NCBI GenBank assembly: GCA_963976695.1
Contig: CAXBMB010000007.1
Span: 1-64,000, forward strand
From: CAXBMB01 sp963976695
GTDB lineage: Bacteria; Pseudomonadota; Alphaproteobacteria; Kiloniellales; DSM-21159
Length of the DNA stretch: 64,000 nucleotides
Direction of reading: 5' to 3'
Part shown: positions 45,152 through 52,425 of the stretch, one piece after another
How the letters are laid out: the number at the start of each line of letters is the position of its first letter
How positions within the stretch are numbered: the first letter of the stretch is position 1
The notes under the pieces: generated by a model
The model's database searches: none
The model's input: only the letters and a program-made list of their open reading frames with translations
What the model was told of the DNA's origin: nothing
Translations under genes and position numbers: made by a program

Positions 45152-45853
45152 TCATCCGAGTGGGTGATCGGCCTGGCAAGAAGCGCGCGGCGCGCCGTTG
45201 CCGGCCCCGAAAAACAGCGCCGGGCAGTCGCCCGCTCGCCAGGGCCGAAGTTTGACCATAACCGAGGTGAAGAGCGCCGAGCTCACGAAGGCATCCAGCC
45301 AAGCCGCCAGGCCGGGCCAAGGTTGGGTCTCAAACCAAGCGCGGTCGGTGTTGGCGAACTGTCGAACGAAGGGGGCCAGGGCGACATCGGCCAAGCTGCG
45401 ACGTCGGCCAAACAGATAGTCCTTGCCGACCAAGCGCGCCTCGAGCTGGTGGAGAAAGACCGCGGCGGCGGCCCGTTCTGCCGCCGGATCGGCGTCGGCG
45501 TAGCGGCTGGCGTATTTGTAGCGATCAAGATGGGCTTTGAAGTCGCGCTCACAGGCGTCGATCAGCGCCAGCATCGCCGGCAAGCTTTCCTCTTCCGGGC
45601 AAAGCCAGCTTTCCGGATCCTGTCGCGCCAGCGCCCAAAGCATTACATCCAGGCTTTCCTCGAGAACCTGACCATCGGGCTGCTGCATCACCGGCACTGT
45701 CCCCTTGGGAGAGATCGCCAGCATCTCAACCGGTTTATCCCGCAGCACAATCTCGCGCAGTTCGCAGGTCTGCGCCGCCACGGCCAAAGCCATGCGCGCC
45801 CGCATGGCATAGGGGCAACGGCGAAAGGAATAGAGGATCGGAAAAGCGCTCAT
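45152..45853 (-). CDS. Glutathione S-transferase family protein
   Basis: 233-residue cytosolic protein with an N-terminal thioredoxin-like domain (ILYSFRRCPYAMRARMALAVAA, with the Cys in CPYA) and the cis-Pro region KGTVPVMQQPDGQVLEESLDVMLWAL, then an all-helical C-domain. The substrate is unknown; the CPYA active site suggests glutathione-dependent reductase chemistry. The ATG at 45853 was preferred over a TTG two codons earlier. Confidence 0.85.
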   Translation of the reverse strand: MSAFPILYSFRRCPYAMRARMALAVAAQTCELREIVLRDKPVEMLAISPKGTVPVMQQPDGQVLEESLDVMLWALARQDPESWLCPEEESLPAMLALIDACERDFKAHLDRYKYASRYADADPAAERAAAAVFLHQLEARLVGKDYLFGRRRSLADVALAPFVRQFANTDRAWFETQPWPGLAAWLDAFVSSALFTSVMVKLRPWRAGDCPALFFGAGNGAPRASCQADHPLG

Positions 45854-45966
45854 CGGCAAAACTTACCCGATCGTCGGCGGCGCTGGAAGGACCTCACGCC
45901 GTCGAAAGCCCGCCGGGCGCCGAGCGACGACGACGTTGCCGAGCCAGTTCTGCTGTTGGGGTCAAA

Positions 45967-46878
45967 TCAACCCGAGCCGAGGTGCGCCTGGCCTCGCTGT
46001 TCGGCCAGCTCCATCTGCTTTTGCCGCTCGGCAAAGCGCGCCTTTTGCGTGTCGGTCAGGCTGTCCCGGCACTTCGGACAGCAGATACCGGGCAGATAGT
46101 GCGGCGACCGCTTGTCCGCCGCGTCGATGGCGCTGCGGCACCCGTGACAGAGATCGTAGGGGCCCTGGTCGAGCCCGTGGCCGACCGAAACCCGCTGGTC
46201 AAACACGAAACACTGACCCTCCCACAGGCTCGCGTCCTCGGGCACGCTTTCCAGATACTTCAGAATACCACCTTGCAAATGGAAGACCTCCGCCACGCCC
46301 AGTTCCTTCAGGTAGGCGGTGGACTTTTCACAGCGAATGCCGCCGGTGCAGTACATGGCGACCCGCTTGTTTTCCTCCAGCAGACCGCTGTCGCGCAGCC
46401 ATTCCGGAAACTCCCGGAAGGTCTTGGTTCCGGGATTCATCGCCCCGGCAAACTTGCCGATATCGACCTCATAGTCGTTGCGGGTATCGATCACCACCAC
46501 ATCGTCGGCCGAAATCAACGCGTTCCAGTCTTCCGGCTTCACATAGGTTCCAACCAGCTTGTTGGGATCCACCGTCGGCACGCCCATGGTCACGATTTCT
46601 TTTTTCAGCCGCACTTTCATCCGCAAAAACGCCTGCGACTCGGCCCAGGATTCCTTGTGTTCCAGCTTAGCCAACCGCGGATCCCGGCGCAAAAAGGCCA
46701 GTACCTCGCGAACGCCGGATTCCGGTCCAGAAATCGTGCCGTTGATCCCCTCGTGCGCCAGCAGCAGGGTGCCCTTGACCTGGGCCGACAGACAGCGCGA
46801 CAGCAAGGGTTGCCGCAGGCGTTTGTAGTCCGGCAGGGCGACGAATTTATAGAGGGCGGCGACTAAAAAACGGGACAT
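45967..46878 (-). CDS. trhO: tRNA uridine(34) hydroxylase TrhO
   Basis: Rhodanese-family enzyme that hydroxylates U34 of certain tRNAs, the first step toward 5-carboxymethoxyuridine or 5-methoxyuridine. The 303-residue protein has an N-terminal acylphosphatase-like region (VKGTLLLAHEGINGTISG), the catalytic rhodanese loop C177-TGGIR-C, and the C-terminal Cys-rich segment (CHGCRSAIDAADKRSPHYLPGICCPKC), all characteristic of YceA/TrhO. Confidence 0.95.
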   Translation of the reverse strand: MSRFLVAALYKFVALPDYKRLRQPLLSRCLSAQVKGTLLLAHEGINGTISGPESGVREVLAFLRRDPRLAKLEHKESWAESQAFLRMKVRLKKEIVTMGVPTVDPNKLVGTYVKPEDWNALISADDVVVIDTRNDYEVDIGKFAGAMNPGTKTFREFPEWLRDSGLLEENKRVAMYCTGGIRCEKSTAYLKELGVAEVFHLQGGILKYLESVPEDASLWEGQCFVFDQRVSVGHGLDQGPYDLCHGCRSAIDAADKRSPHYLPGICCPKCRDSLTDTQKARFAERQKQMELAEQRGQAHLGSG

Positions 46879-46988
46879 GGCGAACCCGATCAGGTTTCAA
46901 GGGGCGACCTTATGTAGGCCCGAACCCCTAGACAGGCAAGCCAAGCGGCCAATCCGCCGGCGTGAAACGACGCGTCGGCGACGGCCGA

Positions 46989-47225
46989 TCAATAGTGCGG
47001 CGGCGGCCCATCGTTGGCCGGCAAAGCCTCGCCGCCCCGATCGGCCTCGCGGGACCGGGTGACCAACAGCGTAACCTGGCGATTCAGCAGGTCGATTTCG
47101 CCACGCTGCGCGACCACGATCCCATTCAGGTCATCCAAGGTGCTTTCCTGGTGCGCCAGACGGCTTTCCAGCTCCATCACACGGGCTTCGAATTCAGCGA
47201 GCTTGGCGGACAAACTTTCGGGCAT
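46989..47225 (-). CDS. slyX: SlyX family protein
   Basis: 78-residue coiled-coil protein. It has AKLAEFEARVMELESRLAHQESTLDDLNGIVVAQRGEIDLLNRQVTLL, an unbroken heptad pattern, and a C-terminal tail ending in PPPHY, the SlyX signature. Its function is unknown. The ATG at 47225 was used; a GTG at 47237 would add four residues. Confidence 0.9.
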   Translation of the reverse strand: MPESLSAKLAEFEARVMELESRLAHQESTLDDLNGIVVAQRGEIDLLNRQVTLLVTRSREADRGGEALPANDGPPPHY

Positions 47226-47422
47226 GGGATGTTCCACAATTGCTGTGGCCTTCTCGGTTGGATTTGACGACCTGCGCCTCTGCTCTCACGAAAGGCCGGA
47301 TCTGGCAAGGCAAAGCGGCCTTGCGCTCAAGGATCCCAGCAGCGGGCGGTTGGACGGCGATAAGCGGCGAAGTCACGCTTCAAACCGGAGCGCCACGGGA
47401 GTCGATTCGCGCCGATCCCAGT

Positions 47423-48412
47423 CTAGGTAAGCCGGCGGTCGCGCGCCTGCCACCAGGACTGGGCGATCTGCTCGGCCCGCGCCTGGCTGTCCGCCTGCCC
47501 CAAGGTGACAAGCGCCAGCGCCGCTGTTCCCACCACCAGGGCCTGGGCGAAGGGATCCTCGCGCGTGCCTTGCCAAAGCGCCGGCAACGCCGACAAATCG
47601 GGGTCTTCCTCGGCCAAACGGCGGGTCTTGCCCTGATAGAGCGGCGACCACGCCCGTTCTATCGGCTGTCCCTGCGCCAAGCAATGGGTCGCCAGGGCCT
47701 TGGCCGGGTTGCGCTCCGCCTCGCCGCCACCGCCCTTGAACACCGCCAGATTGTCCTGGCCGAGAAGCTGGGCGGCGTCGCGCTGCAACGGCAAGAAGGT
47801 CGGATGAAACACCCCTTGCAGCGAGGCCGGCGCCGCGCAGGGATTGAAGCCGCGCAAAACCGAATTGATCGGCGAGCGCAGGCCAAGAACCTGTCGCAGC
47901 GCCAGCAGGTCGAAAATCCGGGGCTGGAGCGTTTCCAGCGGCAGATAGACGAAGTTTTCCGCCGCCAGAATCCGTTGCGCCGCCGCGCCCGTGGCGGCCG
48001 TCGACAGGGCCAGCGGCGCCAAAGCGTCACGCACCGACAAGCCATCTTTTTGATGGCTGTTGTAGCCGTGGACCGCCACCCGAACGCCGTTGCAGGCCAG
48101 AAGCTTCAAGGCCAGCAGAAAATAGGGCGCCCCCCGGGTGCGACCCGACGCGTAGCTCGGTTGGTCCAGATCGACCGACAGCTCTTTCCAGCCATCGGCC
48201 AGATGATCGCGAAAGGCTCGCACGAACCCGGCGATTTCCTGCGCGCTCTCGCCGCGATAGCGCAGCAGCATCAGGAAGGCGCCGACGGCTTCCGGGGCCG
48301 CCTCTTGCGCCAACACCAGGCCCATGGCTTCCCGGGCTTCTTCTTGAGTCAGGTGGCGGGAACGGCCGGGGCCGCGGCCAAGAATTCGAACGAATTCAGC
48401 AAGGGTACGCAC
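47423..48412 (-). CDS. ybiB: YbiB-like glycosyltransferase family 3 protein
   Basis: 329-residue protein of the TrpD/nucleoside-phosphorylase fold. It has RGPGRSRHLTQEEAREAMGLVLAQEAAPEAVGAFLMLLRYRGESAQEIAGFVRAFRD, the standard helical domain, followed by the alpha/beta domain. The anthranilate phosphoribosyltransferase GTGGD motif is replaced (PSYASGRTRGAPYFLLALKLLACNGVRVAVHG), as in the YbiB family, which binds nucleic acid rather than making tryptophan intermediates. It starts at a GTG with TTGGAG 6 nt upstream; the frame extends further but without family sequence. Confidence 0.85.
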   Translation of the reverse strand: MRTLAEFVRILGRGPGRSRHLTQEEAREAMGLVLAQEAAPEAVGAFLMLLRYRGESAQEIAGFVRAFRDHLADGWKELSVDLDQPSYASGRTRGAPYFLLALKLLACNGVRVAVHGYNSHQKDGLSVRDALAPLALSTAATGAAAQRILAAENFVYLPLETLQPRIFDLLALRQVLGLRSPINSVLRGFNPCAAPASLQGVFHPTFLPLQRDAAQLLGQDNLAVFKGGGGEAERNPAKALATHCLAQGQPIERAWSPLYQGKTRRLAEEDPDLSALPALWQGTREDPFAQALVVGTAALALVTLGQADSQARAEQIAQSWWQARDRRLT

Positions 48413-48606
48413 GGGCAGCTCCAACGCTGGTGACAACAAGCCGCAAGGCGCGGCCTTTATAGCGACTTTGCCGCTGCTTTCCGAGGTCTGATTGCTTTCC
48501 GGGCCGCCCGGGTCGCGCCGCGGTGGCGGCAGGATCTTTCGCACAAGTATATCGGCGGTGCCATGAAATGAGCGCCCGCGCGACGCAGCGCGCCGGGGCG
48601 AGGAGG

Positions 48607-49464
48607 TTAGCGGCGCTGCCTTTCGGCGTCGAATTCCTGGCGATAGTGATCGCGCAGCGCCATCGGGTCCATATCGAACAGGGTCCCGCCGGCGTCGAAA
48701 TGCTGAATGAACAGCCGGCCCATGGCATGGGTCGCCGCCGCCGCCGTCGCCGACATGGTTACCACCCCCAACGCCACCCCGGCGCCGGGCATGCTCTTGG
48801 CCAGGGTCCCGCCCAGGCCCAATCCGGCCGCGTACGGCCCCAGGCCGCCCAACAGCGACCAAATGATCGCCTTGCCCCGGCTGTTGCTGAACGGCTGCTG
48901 ATAGTGTGCCGCCAACCGCGCGACCATCCGCAGGTTGACCCCCGCCACGGCGACGATATCCAGCAGCGGCAACGGCAGGATGCCGCCGACCGCCGCCCAT
49001 TTGCTGTAGCGCAGCACGATCGGCTGGGCGGTCAGCGCCAGGTGATGCGCCCGGTCGGTCGCGGTTTCGGGCGCCAAAATATCGCCTTCCAGCACCTTGG
49101 CGCCCGCCGCTTTTTCCTGGGCTGGCTTTTGCTGGGCTGGCTTTTGCTGGGCCGACTTTTCCTGGCGCTTGGCGGCTGTTTGAGCGGCGGGCTTGGCCGC
49201 CGGGCGCGCTCCCGCCTTGGCGGCGGTTGATTTGGCGCGCGCGGCCTTGGCGGTGGCGGTTGATCGGCTGCCCGCCTGGGCGTCGGACTTGGATTTGGAC
49301 GACTTGGGCATCGCGGACACCTTCTTTGTTTGACTTTTTCCAGCCTTTGCCTGGCCTGTCCCGGCGCCGGCCGGATCGGTGGCTTGCTGCATCCCGTCCG
49401 CAGCGGCGGGCGGCGACGCTTTTTCAGCGCGATGTCGTTTCAACCCGGGAAAATTCTTCGCCAT
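48607..49464 (-). CDS. DUF697 membrane protein with histone-H1-like N-terminal tail
   Basis: 285-residue protein. Residues 1-120 are a disordered Lys/Ala/Pro/Ser-rich tail with repeats (QQKPA, AKPAAQTAAK), much like bacterial histone H1-like proteins. Residues about 140-285 are a DUF697 domain: VLRYSKWAAVGGILPLPLLDIVAVAGVNLRMVARLAAHYQQPFS, two hydrophobic glycine-rich hairpins, and MGRLFIQHFDAGGTLFDMDP. It follows the ParA-like ATPase gene by 5 nt, so the two are coupled. The function of DUF697 proteins is not established. The tail may bind DNA or RNA, which is inference. Confidence 0.78.
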   Translation of the reverse strand: MAKNFPGLKRHRAEKASPPAAADGMQQATDPAGAGTGQAKAGKSQTKKVSAMPKSSKSKSDAQAGSRSTATAKAARAKSTAAKAGARPAAKPAAQTAAKRQEKSAQQKPAQQKPAQEKAAGAKVLEGDILAPETATDRAHHLALTAQPIVLRYSKWAAVGGILPLPLLDIVAVAGVNLRMVARLAAHYQQPFSNSRGKAIIWSLLGGLGPYAAGLGLGGTLAKSMPGAGVALGVVTMSATAAAATHAMGRLFIQHFDAGGTLFDMDPMALRDHYRQEFDAERQRR

Positions 49465-49469
49465 GCGCC

Positions 49470-50141
49470 CTACTTCTTCATAAATTGATCCAGTTCCTTG
49501 GCCAGGGACTTCACCTCCTTGGCCGCCTGCGAGCCTGGGGCCAGGTAACAGGGTGCCGATCCCAGCAAGGCCGCCTCAGAGTAGAGGACTCTGTTGATCA
49601 ATTCCACCTTCATCAAAGGATAGCCGGCCTGCTTCAGCTCAGCACGCATATGCCGGGAGATGACGCTGTCGCGCACCGTCTGGCTCAGCAGGAAAAGAAA
49701 ATCCAATGATGTCTTCTTCGCCGCGCCCCGCGTCCCGCCCTGCCGACGCGCGCTGGAAATGCCTTGAATCATATCGACCGTATCGGCCGCCACTTCGAAA
49801 TCCACCGGCGACGCCTTCAGCGGCACCAGCGCCAAATCGGCCAGGGCGAGAACCTTTTCGGTGACCTCGGCGCGAAAGCCGGGCGTATCCACCACGATGC
49901 GATCGGTCCCGGCGGCGACGAGACGCAGCAATTCCGTCTCAACCTCGGCGGCGCCCGCGCTGGTCAGCGGCAGGGCTTGAAGGTCCTCCCCACTTTGCCG
50001 CCAGCGCACCACCGAGGCCTGCGGATCGGTGTCGATCAGCGCCACGGACTTGCCCTGCTTGAGCCACTCGGCGGCCAGGCAGATGGCAACGGTGCTTTTG
50101 CCGCTGCCCCCTTTCATGGTTGAGAGAGCCAAAATCCCCAT
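49470..50141 (-). CDS. ParA/MinD-type P-loop ATPase
   Basis: 223-residue deviant-Walker ATPase: STMKGGSGKSTVAICLAAEWLKQGKSVALIDTDPQASVVRWRQ, Walker B IVVDTPG, and ALVPLKASPVDF. It is shorter than chromosomal ParA/Soj, has no ParB partner nearby, and lacks a DNA-binding extension. It resembles McdA/PpfA-type ATPases that position cellular cargo. The next gene encodes the DUF697 protein with a basic tail; the pair may act together at the membrane or nucleoid. Confidence 0.85.
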   Translation of the reverse strand: MGILALSTMKGGSGKSTVAICLAAEWLKQGKSVALIDTDPQASVVRWRQSGEDLQALPLTSAGAAEVETELLRLVAAGTDRIVVDTPGFRAEVTEKVLALADLALVPLKASPVDFEVAADTVDMIQGISSARRQGGTRGAAKKTSLDFLFLLSQTVRDSVISRHMRAELKQAGYPLMKVELINRVLYSEAALLGSAPCYLAPGSQAAKEVKSLAKELDQFMKK

Positions 50142-50264
50142 GACGCGCGCCTCTGCTTTCCATCATCGCGAACACCCCTGCCGGAGCGCATTCCCCCAGG
50201 CGGCGACTCCATCGCGCTGGAGTCTTACCGCCCCAGTTTATGGATAATCGAACAACAGGGGAAG

Positions 50265-51020
50265 TTACGCCGTTGAAAGCTGGCCCTGACGCAAGCGGGC
50301 GGCGATCCGTTCGATGATCGCCTGGCGGTGCTCACTGAGGAAAAAATGGTTGCCCTCAAAGGCGGTTATCTCGACATCATCGGCACCGCGCGCCCGCCAG
50401 CCGGCCAGGCATTCCAAGGAGGCTTCCGGGTCGCGGCTGCCGCCAAACACCTCCAGGGGGCACCGCAGTGTGCCCTGGCCGGTCGGCGCGTGGGTGTCGC
50501 TGACTTGAAAATCGGCGCGCAGCAGCGGCAGGAAAAGCTCCAGGAGATCCTGATTTTGCAGCACCTCCTCGGGCGTGCCGCCCAACTTCCGCAAGGCGTC
50601 AAGGAATTGCGCGTCGGGCAGATGATAGATCGCCGGCGTCTGGCGCGGCGCGCCCGGCGGCCGGCGGCCGGAGACGAAAAGCGCCTGCGGGAGCTTGCCA
50701 TTTTCCTGCAGTCGCAGCGCCAATTCATAGGCAATGGCGGCCCCCATGGAGTGGCCAAAGAACGCAAAGGGCCGGTCATCAAGCTGCGCTTCCAACGCCG
50801 GAAGCAGCTCCTCGATCAGCGCGGCCATGCTGGTGAAGGCCGGCTCGCCGAACCGGCTTTCGCGCCCCGGAAGCATCACGAAATTAACCTCCAGGTCCGC
50901 CGGAAACAGCGGCGCCCAGGGGCGATAAAACACACTGGCGCCGCCGGCGAAGGGAAAGATGAACAGCCGACGAACAGCCGCCACGTCACCGCGCAATTTT
51001 TCGATCCAGGACCCAGCCAT
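50265..51020 (-). CDS. Type II thioesterase
   Basis: 251-residue alpha/beta hydrolase of the GrsT/RifR class, which removes stalled or wrong acyl groups from carrier proteins of polyketide or peptide synthetases. It shows IFPFAGGASVFYRPWA, LPGRESRF, the nucleophile elbow FFGHSMGAAIAYEL (Ser91), and the His in EGNHFFLSEH. It lies next to the PKS locus on the same strand and most plausibly serves the two synthases upstream. Confidence 0.92.
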   Translation of the reverse strand: MAGSWIEKLRGDVAAVRRLFIFPFAGGASVFYRPWAPLFPADLEVNFVMLPGRESRFGEPAFTSMAALIEELLPALEAQLDDRPFAFFGHSMGAAIAYELALRLQENGKLPQALFVSGRRPPGAPRQTPAIYHLPDAQFLDALRKLGGTPEEVLQNQDLLELFLPLLRADFQVSDTHAPTGQGTLRCPLEVFGGSRDPEASLECLAGWRARGADDVEITAFEGNHFFLSEHRQAIIERIAARLRQGQLSTA

Positions 51021-51100
51021 CTAATCCCTCTTACCTTGTTAGCCTTATTTCTCTATTACTTACGGTGACTAATTGGAGCCTGTCGAGGAGAAAGCCGCGC
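51021..51100. promoter_or_regulatory. Divergent intergenic region between thioesterase and SnoaL-like genes
   Basis: 80 nt between two divergent starts, with A/T-rich sequence (TTATTTCTCTATTACTTAC around 51045-51063) relative to its surroundings. It must contain one or both promoters; I cannot assign exact boxes. Confidence 0.35.
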
Positions 51101-51472
51101 ATGACACCAGAAGAAAACATCGCCCTACTGCACCGCCTGACAGAAATTCTCAATGCCGGCGACATCGCACGCGTGCCCGAGGTCGTGAGTGAAGATTTTC
51201 AACGTCACGACGCCGTGCGGGTGGAAAACGGCGTCAATGACGTGAAGCGATTTCTGCTTGACCGCCACGAGGAGTATGCCGACTTAATCTGGTCGGTGAG
51301 CAACGCGGTGTCGCGCGGCGATCACGTCGCCGCGACGGTCACCGGTCAAGCCACGCACCGCCAAACCGGCAAGCAGGTAACCGGCGACGGCCTGATCTTG
51401 GCCCGCATCGAAGACGGCAAGGTGGCCGAGGTCACCAGCCTGTGGGACCGCTCCAACATGCCGGGCGACTGA
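51101..51472 (+). CDS. SnoaL-like (NTF2-fold) protein
   Basis: 123-residue protein with the NTF2/SnoaL pattern: EENIALLHRLTEILNAGDIARVPEVVSEDFQRHD, a central hinge, VAATVTGQATHRQTGKQVTGDGLILARIEDGKVAEVTSLWDRSNM. Relatives include polyketide cyclases and ester cyclases; others are stress or unknown proteins. The only plus-strand gene inside the PKS region, between the thioesterase and the alpha/beta hydrolase. GAGGAG lies about 12 nt before the ATG. Confidence 0.78.
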   Translation: MTPEENIALLHRLTEILNAGDIARVPEVVSEDFQRHDAVRVENGVNDVKRFLLDRHEEYADLIWSVSNAVSRGDHVAATVTGQATHRQTGKQVTGDGLILARIEDGKVAEVTSLWDRSNMPGD

Positions 51473-51504
51473 ACGGCCGAGGCGGGAAAGCGCGCCAGCC
51501 AATT

Positions 51505-52425
51505 TCAGTTCTCCAACTCGCTTTTAAAGGCCAAAATCGCCTGCGCCAGCGCCCTGGGCTGCTCCAGGGCCAGCAAATGCCCGGCATCGGGAATCTCGAC
51601 CAAGCGGGCGGACGGCGCCAGCGCGGCGGCCAGCCGTCGTCCGTTTTCCGGCGGCGCCAGTCGATCGGCCAGCCCCTGAATAATTAAACTTGGCGGGATC
51701 AAGCTGGGCCGCGCACCGGCGCCCGCCTTGCCCGCCACCGCTATGTCCGCCGTCCTATCCGCTGCCGCATCCTCGGCAAAAGACCGCGCCGCGACCCGCT
51801 GCGCCGGCAGGCAAGCCGGCCACCATCCGGCCAAAAAGACCGCCAGGCCCGCGACCGGATCGGGCTGCCGCTCAAAGTAATCCGGCCGGCCAAAATAAAC
51901 CCCGGCCTGCCGGCAGGAGATATCTTGCCGCCTGGCGGTCAAGCGGGCCATGAAGCAGCGGGCCAGCGCGGTCGCCTGCGGCTCAGGGGGGCTGTCGCCG
52001 CCGGCGGCCAGCAGCACCAAAGCCGCACAGCGCGCCGGATAGCGCGCCGCCAGGCGGCGGGCCACCCGATTGCCGAAGGTCGCCCCCAAAATCCACGCCG
52101 GCTCGCCCGGCCGCAAGGCATCCAGCAGCGCCAGGCAATCGCCGAGATAGTCGTCGAGCCGCGGACTGGCCGCCAGCGCGACGTTCTTGCCCGACCCGCG
52201 CCAATCCAAGCGAGCCAACTGAAAGTCCGCCGACAGACCAGCCGACAGGCCGTCAAAGTCCCGTCCATCACGCCCCAGGGCCGGCAGCAGCAGCAGCAGC
52301 GGCGCCGACGACGGGCCGGCGACCTCGGCGACCAGCGGCCCTGCCGGGCTGTCGAGACGCCGGCTTCGCCACCGCAGCGATCCGGGCCGCGATCCGCGCC
52401 CAGCTTCGCTTCCACCGCCCTTCAC
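51505..52425 (-). CDS. Alpha/beta hydrolase with Thr in the nucleophile position
   Basis: 306-residue alpha/beta hydrolase. Its GTG start overlaps the stop of the large PKS (GTGA), so it is translationally coupled to it. The fold is recognisable (LLLLLPALGRDGRDFDGLS, RLDWRGSGKN, LDDYLGDCLALLDALRPGEPAWILGATFGNRVARRLAARYP, LIIQGLADRLAPP, EIPDAGHLLALEQP), with Asp and His of a triad in place. The nucleophile elbow reads G-A-T116-F-G, with Thr instead of Ser. It could be a discrete tailoring or editing hydrolase of the pathway, or a non-catalytic partner. Confidence 0.82.
   Translation of the reverse strand: MKGGGSEAGRGSRPGSLRWRSRRLDSPAGPLVAEVAGPSSAPLLLLLPALGRDGRDFDGLSAGLSADFQLARLDWRGSGKNVALAASPRLDDYLGDCLALLDALRPGEPAWILGATFGNRVARRLAARYPARCAALVLLAAGGDSPPEPQATALARCFMARLTARRQDISCRQAGVYFGRPDYFERQPDPVAGLAVFLAGWWPACLPAQRVAARSFAEDAAADRTADIAVAGKAGAGARPSLIPPSLIIQGLADRLAPPENGRRLAAALAPSARLVEIPDAGHLLALEQPRALAQAILAFKSELEN

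Noticed and set aside
51101..51472. SnoaL-like gene as a certain polyketide cyclase
   Set aside because: The NTF2 fold covers many functions; only location supports a pathway role, so it was kept as SnoaL-like.
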